This document shows positions 16,801 to 24,571 of a stretch of 64,000 nucleotides of DNA, one piece after another. How positions within the stretch are numbered: position 1 is the first letter of the stretch; every line of letters begins with the position of its first letter. The notes under the pieces were generated by a model. The model was not told the origin of the DNA and searched no databases. It saw only the letters and a program-made list of their open reading frames with translations. The stretch spans positions 1 to 64,000 of the forward strand of contig JAFGEW010000016.1 of NCBI GenBank assembly GCA_016931415.1, read 5' to 3'. The translations under genes were made by a program, and so were the position numbers. The stretch is from Verrucomicrobiota bacterium (lineage in GTDB: Bacteria; Auribacterota; JABMQX01; JAFGEW01).

Positions 16801-17365
16801 GCCCATCGCCCGCGCACGTGGCTTCACGCTGATCGAGCTGCTTGTCGTCATTGCCATCATCAGCACACTGGCGGCAATGCTCATGCCGGCTCTGGGAAGC
16901 GCCCGCGAGCAAGCCCGGCGCGCCGCGTGCAAGAGCAATCTGAGACAGATCGGACTAGGGCTGTTCATGTACTCCATGGACTGGGAAGGCCGCTACCCGC
17001 CGATAAGCAGCCACCAAGGCACGTTGCATGACCTCGATCTCATCTACAGAGTCGGGCAGATCGACAACATCAGGGTCTTCCAGTGTCCCTCAGATGTGGC
17101 GAAGGACCCGCCGACGACCGACAGCAGCTTCGGCTATCTTGGAGGGCTCTCCGACCTGATGGTGCAGACCACGGAGTGGCCGGTGGTGGCCGATGACGGT
17201 GTTGGGGAGCGCCTGAGCCCGACGCAGGAGTACTCTAACCACACCGAGGGGGGCGACGTCTTCTTCATGGATAGCCATGTGGAATGGGTCAACCGCTCCA
17301 AGTGGCCCAGAGTCCTGTCGAGTGATCCGGCAACGGCGATCTATTACCCGTTCAACCTGAACTGA
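16784..17365 (+). CDS. Pseudopilin (DUF1559-type)
   Basis: The 193-residue protein has the prepilin leader RARG followed by [16 protein letters not shown] and would be processed by prepilin peptidase. [18 protein letters not shown] is the segment that usually follows the helix in this family. [14 protein letters not shown] is a version of the C-terminal H-X9-DG-type motif seen in PVC pseudopilins. The start at 16784 overlaps the preceding zinc-ribbon gene by 17 bases and is preceded by AGGAAG at short spacing. A role in a pseudopilus or surface fibre is inferred from the family. Confidence 0.85.
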   Translation: MNTSSRPIARARGFTLIELLVVIAIISTLAAMLMPALGSAREQARRAACKSNLRQIGLGLFMYSMDWEGRYPPISSHQGTLHDLDLIYRVGQIDNIRVFQCPSDVAKDPPTTDSSFGYLGGLSDLMVQTTEWPVVADDGVGERLSPTQEYSNHTEGGDVFFMDSHVEWVNRSKWPRVLSSDPATAIYYPFNLN

Positions 17366-17504
17366 CCCCATCTAAGTCGTTACCGACAAGGGCGATGCAA
17401 ACGCAACGCCCCGCCAGCCGCGTGCGCGTGACGCCAAGCGTCCAGCCCATCAGACCTGGCCATCACCTACCTCTACTGGACCAGCATCAAAGACGACCGC
17501 CTTT

Positions 17505-17518
17505 GTACAGAAATGTAC
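17505..17518. repeat. Short perfect inverted repeat upstream of the csp promoter
   Basis: GTACA and TGTAC flank GAAA, 8 bases before the -35 box. It could be an operator half-site pair or chance. Confidence 0.3.
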
Positions 17519-17526
17519 TTCCGCTC

Positions 17527-17555
17527 TTGACATCTGGCAGTTTCGAGTGTATGGG
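17527..17555 (+). promoter_or_regulatory. Promoter of the cold-shock gene
   Basis: A perfect TTGACA, 17 bases, then TATGGG. The start near 17562 gives a leader of about 220 bases before the ATG at 17785, similar in style to the long leaders of cspA-family mRNAs. Confidence 0.6.
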
Positions 17556-17630
17556 ATGCAATACACGTGGCTCCGAGGTCTGTGTCGGACACGTGCTGGC
17601 ACGGCTCGTGCAGGAGGAGCAACGTGCCTG

Positions 17631-17664
17631 CCGCCAAACAGGGCGTTGCACTGGCGGTTTTCTT
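17631..17664 (+). terminator. Hairpin plus T-run inside the csp leader
   Basis: CCGCCA (17631-17636) pairs with TGGCGG (17652-17657) and TTTTCTT follows directly. The loop is 15 bases. It has the form of an attenuator, or of the terminator of a short RNA started at the promoter above. Confidence 0.35.
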
Positions 17665-17784
17665 ATCGGGGTGGTGCTTTCCGGTTTTCGGTGAGCGTAT
17701 GCAGGGCAACCAGTTTCCCAGTCTCCCACTGTGGGCCCGTGGACCGAACACCCAGGTACACGTCTAGGGTGGAGGGGTAGCAAC

Positions 17785-18042
17785 ATGGTAACAGGCAACG
17801 TGAAGTGGTTCGACAGCAAACTCGGGTACGGGTTCATCCACGACGACAAGCACGGCGAGATCTTCGTGCATCACTCCGCCATAACGGGTGAGGGCTTCAA
17901 GACGCTCCGCCGTAACGAGGTCGTCCAGTTCGATATTGTGGAGGACCCTCGCGGCTTGCAGGCAGCCAATGTCGTCCGGAGCGTTGGCTCGAACGGGGAC
18001 CCCGTGAACAAAGCCGGCAAGAACGGCACGGGCGAGAGCTAA
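17785..18042 (+). CDS. Cold-shock-domain protein
   Basis: The 85-residue protein is one S1-like cold-shock domain. VKWFDSKLGYGFI is a version of RNP1 and IFVHHSAI is RNP2; a short Gly/Asn-rich tail follows. Such proteins bind single-stranded RNA and DNA and act as RNA chaperones in the cytoplasm. The ATG at 17785 is preceded by GGAGGGG at suitable spacing. It is monocistronic, and the long leader suggests post-transcriptional control, as known for cspA of E. coli. The family is certain; the physiological trigger is not. Confidence 0.92.
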   Translation: MVTGNVKWFDSKLGYGFIHDDKHGEIFVHHSAITGEGFKTLRRNEVVQFDIVEDPRGLQAANVVRSVGSNGDPVNKAGKNGTGES

Positions 18043-18121
18043 GTCGGCTGTGCGCCTTGCCTGAACGCCGTCTCTCGTTCTCCGACATATGCCCACGCGC
18101 CGTTCTGTGCCTGCGTGCGGT

Positions 18122-19867
18122 TCATTCAAGATCCCTTGCGCAACGCATTCCGCCGTTAATATCCGAGGCGTGGGGTGGGAAACCGCTGCGGAAGGCACAG
18201 CGCATCACATAGGCGTAGTAGCACCAGGCGCCGCCACGGATGGCCTTCAGGCCGCCAGCCGAGTCTGTGCAGACGGGGTCCTCGACGCCCGGGGCCAGGC
18301 TCTTGTAGAACGCCTCATCGTACCAATCTTCGCACCATTCCCAGACGTTGCCGGCCATCTCGAATAGCTCGTAGCGATTGGGCGGGAACGACTTGACCGG
18401 CACCGTGCCCAGGCTCGAGTGGAAGTGCGCACGATCGGCGTCGGGGAGATCGCCCCAAGGGAACTCGCGCTGCTCGAGCCCGCCGCGGGCGGCGAACTCC
18501 CATTCGGCCTCAGTCGGCAGGCGGCAGCCGCGCCACTCGGCATAGGCCCGGGCGGCGTACCAGCTCACGAAGACGACGGGGTGGTCGCGCAACTCGGGAG
18601 GATACGTGTTGTAGCTCCAAAGCGCGAGGTAGTCGCGGTCGGTACGAGCGCGGTCGGCCAACGCACGGCGCCACTCGGGCCGCGCCTGGAGGAATTCGAA
18701 GAACTGCGCGTTCGTCACGGGCGCCTGGTCGAGGTAGAAGGGCTTGACCTTTACGGTATGAACGGGCCGTTCGTCCTCGTCGCCGGTTTCGCCGCCCATC
18801 TTGAACGTGCCGCCCGGCACGAGCACCATGCCGGCCGGCGGGGGGCGGCGTGTCGGCGGCACAGGCAACGGAGTCCCGATTTCGACGGGGCGTGTGGACT
18901 CCGCGGCTGCACCCGTGTGCCGTCTGTCGTTCGTCTCGGCAAGGGCTGCCGCGTTCGCCGTGGACGACTCGCCCCAGACCTGGCGACCGCCGAGCCGGTC
19001 GATGTCGAGCAGCACCTCCGACGCCGACTGGTAGCGTTCGGCAGGGTCGGCGGCGAGCAGCTTGGCGATAATCTCGTCGACAGCCTGTGGCAACTGGGGA
19101 TTGGCGGCCGCCGGCATGCGGAACAGCCCGACAGGCAACCGCCCGGTGAGCATCTCGTAGAACACGACGCCGAGCGAGTAGAGGTCGGAGCGCGCGTCGT
19201 CGCCTGTGCCGGCGAGCCGCTCGGGCGCGACGTAGTACATCGTGCCGAAGCGGTCCTTCGTCACCGTGTAATCGGCGCGTTCCTTGAGGCGCGCGATGCC
19301 GAAGTCGGCGATCTTGACTTGGCCGTCCTGGCTCAAGAGCACGTTCTCGGGCTTGAGATCGCGGTGCAGCGTGTGGCGATGCGCGTAGCGCAGACCCGAG
19401 CAGATCTGGCGAATGATGTAGACCGTGTCCGTGAGGTGCTCGGGACGATCGACAGCGTGGGCGTGCGCGCGGATCCACTCGCGCAGCGAGATGCCATCGA
19501 CGAACTCCATCGTGATGTACTTGACGCCGCCGGCCTCGCCGACGTCGTTGATGCGGATGATGCTGTCGTGATTGAGGCGTCGGGCGATGCGCGCCTCCTC
19601 GAAGAAACGCCGGGCGAGCGTCTCGCTCGCCAGCAGCGCCGGGCTCATCATCTTGACCGCCACCGGCTCGCCGAGCAGCAGGTCGTCGGCGCGAAACACG
19701 ACACCCATGCCCCCTTGGCCAAGTCGAGCGCACAGCACGTAGCGGTCGGACACCGTGTCACCCAGGTCGAACGGCTGAGCGGCCGGACGCCCCTCGACGA
19801 ACGTCGTCGCGTCGTTGAGCGGATCGCGCGCCTCGCGCGCTGCGCTGCCGGGTGCTCTGGGGTTCAC
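18122..19867 (-). CDS. Ser/Thr protein kinase fused to FGE-sulfatase-like domain
   Basis: The 581-residue protein has a Hanks-type kinase at about 40-305: glycine loop GQGGMG, VAVKMM lysine, HRDLKPEN catalytic loop, DFG and APE, all present, so it should be active. After a Pro-rich linker, residues about 350-580 form an FGE/SUMF1-like domain: MVLVPGGTFKMGG, RLPTEAEWEFAARGG, GNVWEWCEDWY and IRGGAWC. Only one cysteine is present where sulfatase-modifying FGE has two, so formylglycine synthesis is doubtful; binding or regulation is more likely. No transmembrane helix is visible. The GTG start overlaps the FHA gene stop by 4 bases, implying coupled translation. Confidence 0.9.
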   Translation of the reverse strand: MNPRAPGSAAREARDPLNDATTFVEGRPAAQPFDLGDTVSDRYVLCARLGQGGMGVVFRADDLLLGEPVAVKMMSPALLASETLARRFFEEARIARRLNHDSIIRINDVGEAGGVKYITMEFVDGISLREWIRAHAHAVDRPEHLTDTVYIIRQICSGLRYAHRHTLHRDLKPENVLLSQDGQVKIADFGIARLKERADYTVTKDRFGTMYYVAPERLAGTGDDARSDLYSLGVVFYEMLTGRLPVGLFRMPAAANPQLPQAVDEIIAKLLAADPAERYQSASEVLLDIDRLGGRQVWGESSTANAAALAETNDRRHTGAAAESTRPVEIGTPLPVPPTRRPPPAGMVLVPGGTFKMGGETGDEDERPVHTVKVKPFYLDQAPVTNAQFFEFLQARPEWRRALADRARTDRDYLALWSYNTYPPELRDHPVVFVSWYAARAYAEWRGCRLPTEAEWEFAARGGLEQREFPWGDLPDADRAHFHSSLGTVPVKSFPPNRYELFEMAGNVWEWCEDWYDEAFYKSLAPGVEDPVCTDSAGGLKAIRGGAWCYYAYVMRCAFRSGFPPHASDINGGMRCARDLE

Positions 19868-21324
19868 GTATCGCCGTCTCCGAACTGCTGCGTGAAAGGC
19901 TCGAAGGCTACAGTTGTCCGGCCAAGCGTGATGTGATCACTGTGCTGGAGCAAAGCCGTCTCATCGGCGTGGAGGCGTCGTTCGTTGAGCCAGGTGCCCT
20001 CGTCGCTCCCGAGATCCTCGATGAAGAAGAGCCCGCCCTTGGCGATGAGACGGGCATGCACAGGCGCAACGCCGGGCTGCGCGATCAGCACGGCGGCATC
20101 CGGGGAGGCGCCAACCGTGACGTGCCGCCGGACGATCACGTATTGCTCGCGGGCCGCCGCGTCGTCGGAGCGCGAGAGCACGACGCCGAGCACCTGCTCG
20201 GCACCGGGCACACGGAGCTCGGTCAGTTCGATCTCGGGCGGCCGGCCCGAGCCGCGGTTGGTGCTGAACGCCGGCCAGCGCAGATGATCCTGGCCACGAA
20301 CAATGCGCGCGCTGAGGTCGAACAAGCCCGCGACGTCGAGCGGCTCGCCTTCGTCGAGCGGCCCACTCGACTCGATAACAACACGCCCGTCGCGCCGGCC
20401 TAGCCGGGCCACCCGTACGGCATCGGCCGACACTTCGACTCGGAACGCATACCGGTGGATGCGGCGCGAGAGCTCGCGCGTCGCCGTGGTTTCCGGCATG
20501 AGCCGGAGCACGACGTTGTTGTGGTCGCGCGTATTCGGATCGACCAGGGCCGAGCGCCCGAGAGCCAACGAGTCCTTTGCGAACAGGGCCACGGTACGCA
20601 CGTCGTCGGTGTCGAGCCAGCGAAAGGCCGCACTCTCGACAAACGATACTCCCCGCTCCCCCGGCGGAAGAACGACGTGCTTCAGCACAGGGCGCACCTC
20701 GCGCCGCTCGCACTCGACGAGGCGGATGGGCACCCAGGCGGCCCGACGACGCGGGTGCATGACGCCGCGCGGCCGGGGCCGCTTCTGCGTGAACACGTTC
20801 TCGAAATCCCCTACGACGTCGCTGTTCTCCACGATGAACTGGAGCGTGGTCTCCTCGGTGCGCGCCGGGTTGATGGTCACAGTGAACTCGCCTGTGGAGA
20901 CAGTGAAGACCTGCGCAGCATCGAGCCCCTTAACGCGCACGCGGCACACGGCCTCGCCGTGCCGCATCGGCACAACTGAGAACCGCACGGGTACGTGACG
21001 GCCGGCTGCCACGTCGCGCACGAGGCTGCGCAGCGGCGCACCGGCCACAGGCGTCTCTATTTCGACCATCGCCATACTCATCGCGGCGGTTCCCCTGTTC
21101 GTCAACCGGAGCTCGAGCACGCCGGCGGCGCCCTGCTGGAGCACGCGCGCGGCGTCGATCTCGATCCGGAACGGTCCGCTCGCCGTGTTTTCGTCGAGAA
21201 CGAGCGATTGATCCGGCAACGGTGACATCACCGGGGCGCCGCAGTGCTCGCAGTAACGCGCACCCGCAGCATCACGCCCGCACGCCGGGCACTCGGTAAC
21301 AAGTCTGTGGCCACGCGCTTCCAT
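19864..21324 (-). CDS. Zinc-ribbon and FHA-domain protein
   Basis: This 486-residue protein starts with a zinc ribbon (CPACG ... CEHCG, residues 12-29). A beta-rich Ig-like region follows at about 50-155, then a long region I do not recognise. The C-terminal 100 residues are an FHA domain (VTVGASPDA, APVHARL, IEDLGSDEGTWLNERRL, ITLGRT), which binds phosphothreonine. The likely partner is the kinase encoded next, which its stop overlaps by 4 bases. Its own ATG overlaps the upstream stop as TAATG. Soluble and cytoplasmic. Confidence 0.85.
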   Translation of the reverse strand: MEARGHRLVTECPACGRDAAGARYCEHCGAPVMSPLPDQSLVLDENTASGPFRIEIDAARVLQQGAAGVLELRLTNRGTAAMSMAMVEIETPVAGAPLRSLVRDVAAGRHVPVRFSVVPMRHGEAVCRVRVKGLDAAQVFTVSTGEFTVTINPARTEETTLQFIVENSDVVGDFENVFTQKRPRPRGVMHPRRRAAWVPIRLVECERREVRPVLKHVVLPPGERGVSFVESAAFRWLDTDDVRTVALFAKDSLALGRSALVDPNTRDHNNVVLRLMPETTATRELSRRIHRYAFRVEVSADAVRVARLGRRDGRVVIESSGPLDEGEPLDVAGLFDLSARIVRGQDHLRWPAFSTNRGSGRPPEIELTELRVPGAEQVLGVVLSRSDDAAAREQYVIVRRHVTVGASPDAAVLIAQPGVAPVHARLIAKGGLFFIEDLGSDEGTWLNERRLHADETALLQHSDHITLGRTTVAFEPFTQQFGDGDT

Positions 21325-22814
21325 TACTGCCCATGCTCCTGTTCGAGCTGTTCGGGCGGGGTGGAGGCGTTCGGTGTGCCCGCGACGCTCTCGCCGCTGA
21401 GGCCACTGGAGATCGCCGGCGCAATCGCCGCGTCGGCGCGATACCGTTCGGCGAGGGCAAGCGCCGCTTCGGGCGAGTTGGCCGCGACGAGCGCGAGCAG
21501 CTGTTCGGGTGACATCTTCGCCTGCTCCTGAAACCGCCGCAGTTCCACGAGGCGGTCCGCGCGCTCATCGTCAAGGATGGCGATGAGCGCCTCGGTCGTT
21601 GCACGTTGATACGCGTCGATGCGGCGCGCGTCGACCTCGACACGCCTGAGGCGGTCGCGGTGGCGGGCCTCGCGGATCTTCTCGAGCAGCTCGAGGCCTC
21701 GCTCGCGTTTGGCCCAGCGCAGCTCATCGAGCGCCTTGTGCTTGTCGAGTTCGGACGCGAACGTGATCGCGCCTCGCTCGATCTCGCGCTTCGCCTGTTC
21801 GAGGGCGACGCGCTCGCGATAGGCGCGCTTGAAGTCTTCGATCTCCTGTTCGCGCAGGAGGAGTTTGAGGCCGGCCTCGTGCTCCGCGTCGCGCACGAAG
21901 CGCTCGAACTCCTGCTCCGAGGAGAACCGTTCAATGCGATCGGCGCGCAGTTCGTCATGCACACGGCGGTAGACCTCGAGCGCACGCGTAAGCTGGAAGG
22001 CCTCGCCACGTTCTGCGCGCAGCCGCTCGTAGGCGTCACCGTAGAAGTCGATGCAGCGCAGCTCAACGAGGTCAAGACCGCTGCGTGCGCAGAGGCCGTC
22101 GAGTTGGACGCGCAGTTCGTCGTCGACCGCTTCGCGCAGGCCGGGCTTGGAGCAGAGCGCATCGAGCGTCTCGCCGCGGACAATATCGGCGACGACCGGC
22201 TGCCCGGCCTCGCACCAGAGCACGCGAACATCGTCGAGGAGCACGCGCCATCGTGCGCCGACCAGTTCGCGCCGGAATGCATCCGGCTCGACGAGGCGCA
22301 CGGTGACGAACGCCTTCACGGACACGAGCTGCTCGTCGGCCGTCCAGGCGTCTCGCAGGTCGAGCTCGACGGGCACCTCATCGGCCGAGACAAGCACAAC
22401 GTTTGTCGGGTCTTTCCGGCCAAGCGACGCTATCCGCTGCGGCAGACTCTCAATCGTGTGCCGTCCCGGGTCGAGCGCGCCGATGTACCGGTCGCCGCGG
22501 TAGACGAGCGCACGCGTGCCCGGCTCGACCACAAGCGACTTGCTCAGGACACCGGCCAGGTCGTCCACCTCGAGCACGACGGCGAACTCCTGCGGCTCGC
22601 GCGCCCAGCGGTTGTCGATAACAGTCGCCTTGCGGTGCCTTGTGAGCTCGGCGCCGCAGTGGCCGCAGAACTTCGCGCCGGTCGATGTATCGTGGCCGCA
22701 CCGGCCACAGCGCACCGCGCGCCCGGGCGCCGGCATGCCGCACTCCGGGCAGAAGGCGCCCGACTTGCGGACGCGCCCGCCGCAGTGCGGACACTCTGTG
22801 CTCAGGAAACCCAT
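21324..22814 (-). CDS. Tandem zinc-ribbon protein with SPFH-like and coiled-coil regions
   Basis: The first 65 residues of this 496-residue protein carry three CXXC pairs plus CGHCG, two zinc ribbons in tandem. Residues about 80-260 (VVEPGTRALVYRGDRYIGALDPGRHT, then a beta/alpha stretch) resemble SPFH/band-7-like domains of the soluble zinc-ribbon type. Residues 270-430 are strongly charged Glu/Arg-rich helices, likely a coiled coil that oligomerises. No membrane helix is seen. SPFH proteins build ring or cage assemblies. A scaffold for the FHA and kinase proteins is inferred from gene order and 1-base coupling to the FHA gene. Confidence 0.72.
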   Translation of the reverse strand: MGFLSTECPHCGGRVRKSGAFCPECGMPAPGRAVRCGRCGHDTSTGAKFCGHCGAELTRHRKATVIDNRWAREPQEFAVVLEVDDLAGVLSKSLVVEPGTRALVYRGDRYIGALDPGRHTIESLPQRIASLGRKDPTNVVLVSADEVPVELDLRDAWTADEQLVSVKAFVTVRLVEPDAFRRELVGARWRVLLDDVRVLWCEAGQPVVADIVRGETLDALCSKPGLREAVDDELRVQLDGLCARSGLDLVELRCIDFYGDAYERLRAERGEAFQLTRALEVYRRVHDELRADRIERFSSEQEFERFVRDAEHEAGLKLLLREQEIEDFKRAYRERVALEQAKREIERGAITFASELDKHKALDELRWAKRERGLELLEKIREARHRDRLRRVEVDARRIDAYQRATTEALIAILDDERADRLVELRRFQEQAKMSPEQLLALVAANSPEAALALAERYRADAAIAPAISSGLSGESVAGTPNASTPPEQLEQEHGQ

Positions 22815-22817
22815 CGG

Positions 22818-23984
22818 TCAGCGTCTCGATATGACCATGCCAAGATCATCGAATTGGTCGATCTCGTAGTCGTGCGTCGCGGCGAGTCGCTTGAGACAGC
22901 GTTGGGCGATCTCGCGATGGAACCCACCATTCTCGACGAGCACGTCGAGGCACACGCTCGCGTTCCCACCGACGGCGCTTCGGACAGACGCGGCGCATTG
23001 GGCGAGTGCCTCTTCGTCGCTCGACGGATTGACCAGATAGCCGATGTACCCATCGACCCTGTCGCAACAACCGGCGCCCGCGTCAACGAGTACAGGCCGG
23101 CGGTCCGAGCCCCGCAGGGATCCCGCCGTCACGGACGCCCGCTCTGTCCAGCCCGTCGGGGACCAGAGTGCGAGGACAACGTTCCGCCCGCGTCCGACTG
23201 CGGCTGCTGTGTCGGATGCGGCGCGGAGATCATCGACCGTGCACGGCCGGACGTCGAAGCCGAATCGAGTGTAGTCGTGTCGATGCAGAACGGGTAGGAA
23301 CACCACGTCGAGCAGGACGGCGCCGGGGCGCAGCCGTCGCCGCAACGCGATCGTCACCTCGAACGGGACAGGCGATCGGTCGTCGAGGGCCAGCCAGCCG
23401 TCGGCGGAGGGCTTGTGATGGATCACGACGATGAGCCCGTTGCGCGCGATCGGTCGTCCGTCCTCGCCGGGCCAAGACGAGAGCTCGTCAAGGCGGCCGG
23501 CCACGTTCGCAAGATACGACCCGGCAAGCGCGCGCAGTTCCTCGACCCCGACAACGAAACCGCCTTCGGCGCGGAGACGCTCGACCTGTGCCGAACGGTC
23601 GCCCGGCTTGACGTGGATGGGGCAGAGCTCGGCGCCGTCGCGCGCACACGCGCGGCAGATCGGCGCGGCGCACCCCGGCTCGGCGCATTCGCCGCCGATG
23701 GAGTAGTTGAGCACGAGGTCGCGTCCGCACCACACGCAGGGACGTTCGGCGCTGGCATCGCGTGCGCCGATGGAGGCGCGGCGCCTGTGGCCATTGGCTT
23801 GGAGCTCGCGCATGGTGGCCGTCTTGCGTTGTTCGAAGTAATGCTCGACGTCGTCCTGGGCGAGACGGTAGATGCGCCCGATTTTTGCCGCGGGCAGTTC
23901 GCCGTTCTGGATCAGGCGGTAGACGGTCTTGTAGTCCACCGCCAGCAGGTCGGCCGCCGCTTGGATATCGATGATTCTGCTCAC
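22818..23984 (-). CDS. Excisionase-type HTH protein with RING/B-box-like zinc cluster
   Basis: Translated from GTG at 23984, this 388-residue protein opens with a MerR/excisionase-like winged HTH (AADLLAVDYKTVYRLIQNG ... IGRIYRL, residues 5-50). Residues about 85-127 hold eight possible zinc ligands spaced C-x2-C-x13-C-x4-C-x4-C-x2-C-x7-C-x2-H, like cross-brace fingers. The remaining 260 residues are unrecognised. No clear ribosome-binding site precedes the GTG, and upstream in-frame codons exist, so the start is uncertain. It leads the four-gene operon and could be its regulator. Confidence 0.65.
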   Translation of the reverse strand: MSRIIDIQAAADLLAVDYKTVYRLIQNGELPAAKIGRIYRLAQDDVEHYFEQRKTATMRELQANGHRRRASIGARDASAERPCVWCGRDLVLNYSIGGECAEPGCAAPICRACARDGAELCPIHVKPGDRSAQVERLRAEGGFVVGVEELRALAGSYLANVAGRLDELSSWPGEDGRPIARNGLIVVIHHKPSADGWLALDDRSPVPFEVTIALRRRLRPGAVLLDVVFLPVLHRHDYTRFGFDVRPCTVDDLRAASDTAAAVGRGRNVVLALWSPTGWTERASVTAGSLRGSDRRPVLVDAGAGCCDRVDGYIGYLVNPSSDEEALAQCAASVRSAVGGNASVCLDVLVENGGFHREIAQRCLKRLAATHDYEIDQFDDLGMVISRR

Positions 23985-24159
23985 AATCGTGGCCCGAACA
24001 CACCCTGTGACGCGCCGGTAGGATGCAATATCCGTACCACCCTGACGCGGTCTCGTTTGCCCAGAGGTGGTCTGCGTGACCAGATCGGCATGTCGGGAAA
24101 CCCCACATGGACTCCGTTGCCCCCAGGCGCCGTGCTCGACGCTAGGAGGGTCGTGTTCG

Positions 24160-24175
24160 TGGCACGGCTTTTGCA
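24160..24175 (+). promoter_or_regulatory. Sigma-54 promoter
   Basis: TGGCACGGCTTTTGCA matches the -24/-12 consensus TGGCACG-N4-TTGCA at every defined base, with GG and GC exactly 10 bases apart. The start would be near 24186, 47 bases before the GTG at 24233. Confidence 0.85.
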
Positions 24176-24176
24176 C

Positions 24177-24207
24177 CGAGACACCCGCGGACGGGTGCGG
24201 TGTCTCG
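24177..24207. repeat. Dyad at the sigma-54 transcription start
   Basis: CGAGACAC (24177-24184) and GTGTCTCG (24200-24207) form a perfect dyad across the predicted start. An inner CACCC/GGGTG pair is also possible. It could be an operator or, in part, a leader hairpin. Confidence 0.45.
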
Positions 24208-24232
24208 ACAGGCATCCGGGAGGACACAGGGA

Positions 24233-24571
24233 GTGGCATCACTGAGTTTGAACGACTTGCGACCCGGCATGGTGCTCGCGTCGCCGCTATTCGACGCCAA
24301 GGGCGTCATGCTGCTCCGGCGCGGGACGCAGCTGACGGCCACACACCTCGACCGGTTCAAGCGCTGGGGCGTGCGCGCGGCGCTCGTGGAGACGCTCGAC
24401 GGCGAAGCGCCCGACACGCCGATCGATCCCGAGCTGATCGCCGCCATCGACCAGGCGCTCGACGACAAGTTCGCTGTGCGGGACGATGACGAGATCATGA
24501 CCGAGGTCAAGCGTATCGTGCGCAAGATGACGATCGAGGAGGCGGCAAGCCGCAGGAGCTCGGACACATGA
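24233..24571 (+). CDS. Small protein resembling the N-terminal segment of HD-GYP proteins
   Basis: The 112-residue protein starts at GTG 24233, with CGGGAGG 9 bases upstream. LRPGMVLASPLFDAKGVMLLRRGTQ and LDRFKRWGV resemble the conserved module that precedes HD-GYP or GGDEF domains in many c-di-GMP proteins, but the catalytic domain is absent. A stand-alone regulatory role is possible. It is first in a sigma-54-driven operon, and its stop overlaps the next gene as ATGA. The family match is from memory and needs a profile search. Confidence 0.55.
   Translation: MASLSLNDLRPGMVLASPLFDAKGVMLLRRGTQLTATHLDRFKRWGVRAALVETLDGEAPDTPIDPELIAAIDQALDDKFAVRDDDEIMTEVKRIVRKMTIEEAASRRSSDT

Larger units (their letters stand above)
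17369..17784 (+). other. 416-base non-coding region: promoter and long structured leader
   Basis: I see no convincing reading frame here. The region holds an inverted repeat with a GAAA loop (17505-17518), a strong promoter (17527-17555) and an approximately 220-base leader of the cold-shock gene with several possible stems, including CCGCCA/TGGCGG followed by a T-run. A small independent RNA ending at that hairpin (about 100 bases) is an alternative reading. Confidence 0.5.

Noticed and set aside
16990-17006. GCCGATAA inside a pseudopilin gene
   Set aside because: Within coding sequence and without a matching -35 element.
17371-17784. SRP RNA, tmRNA or tRNA in the non-coding region
   Set aside because: None of the conserved cores (SRP tetraloop segment, TPsiC-like GTTCGA) is present.
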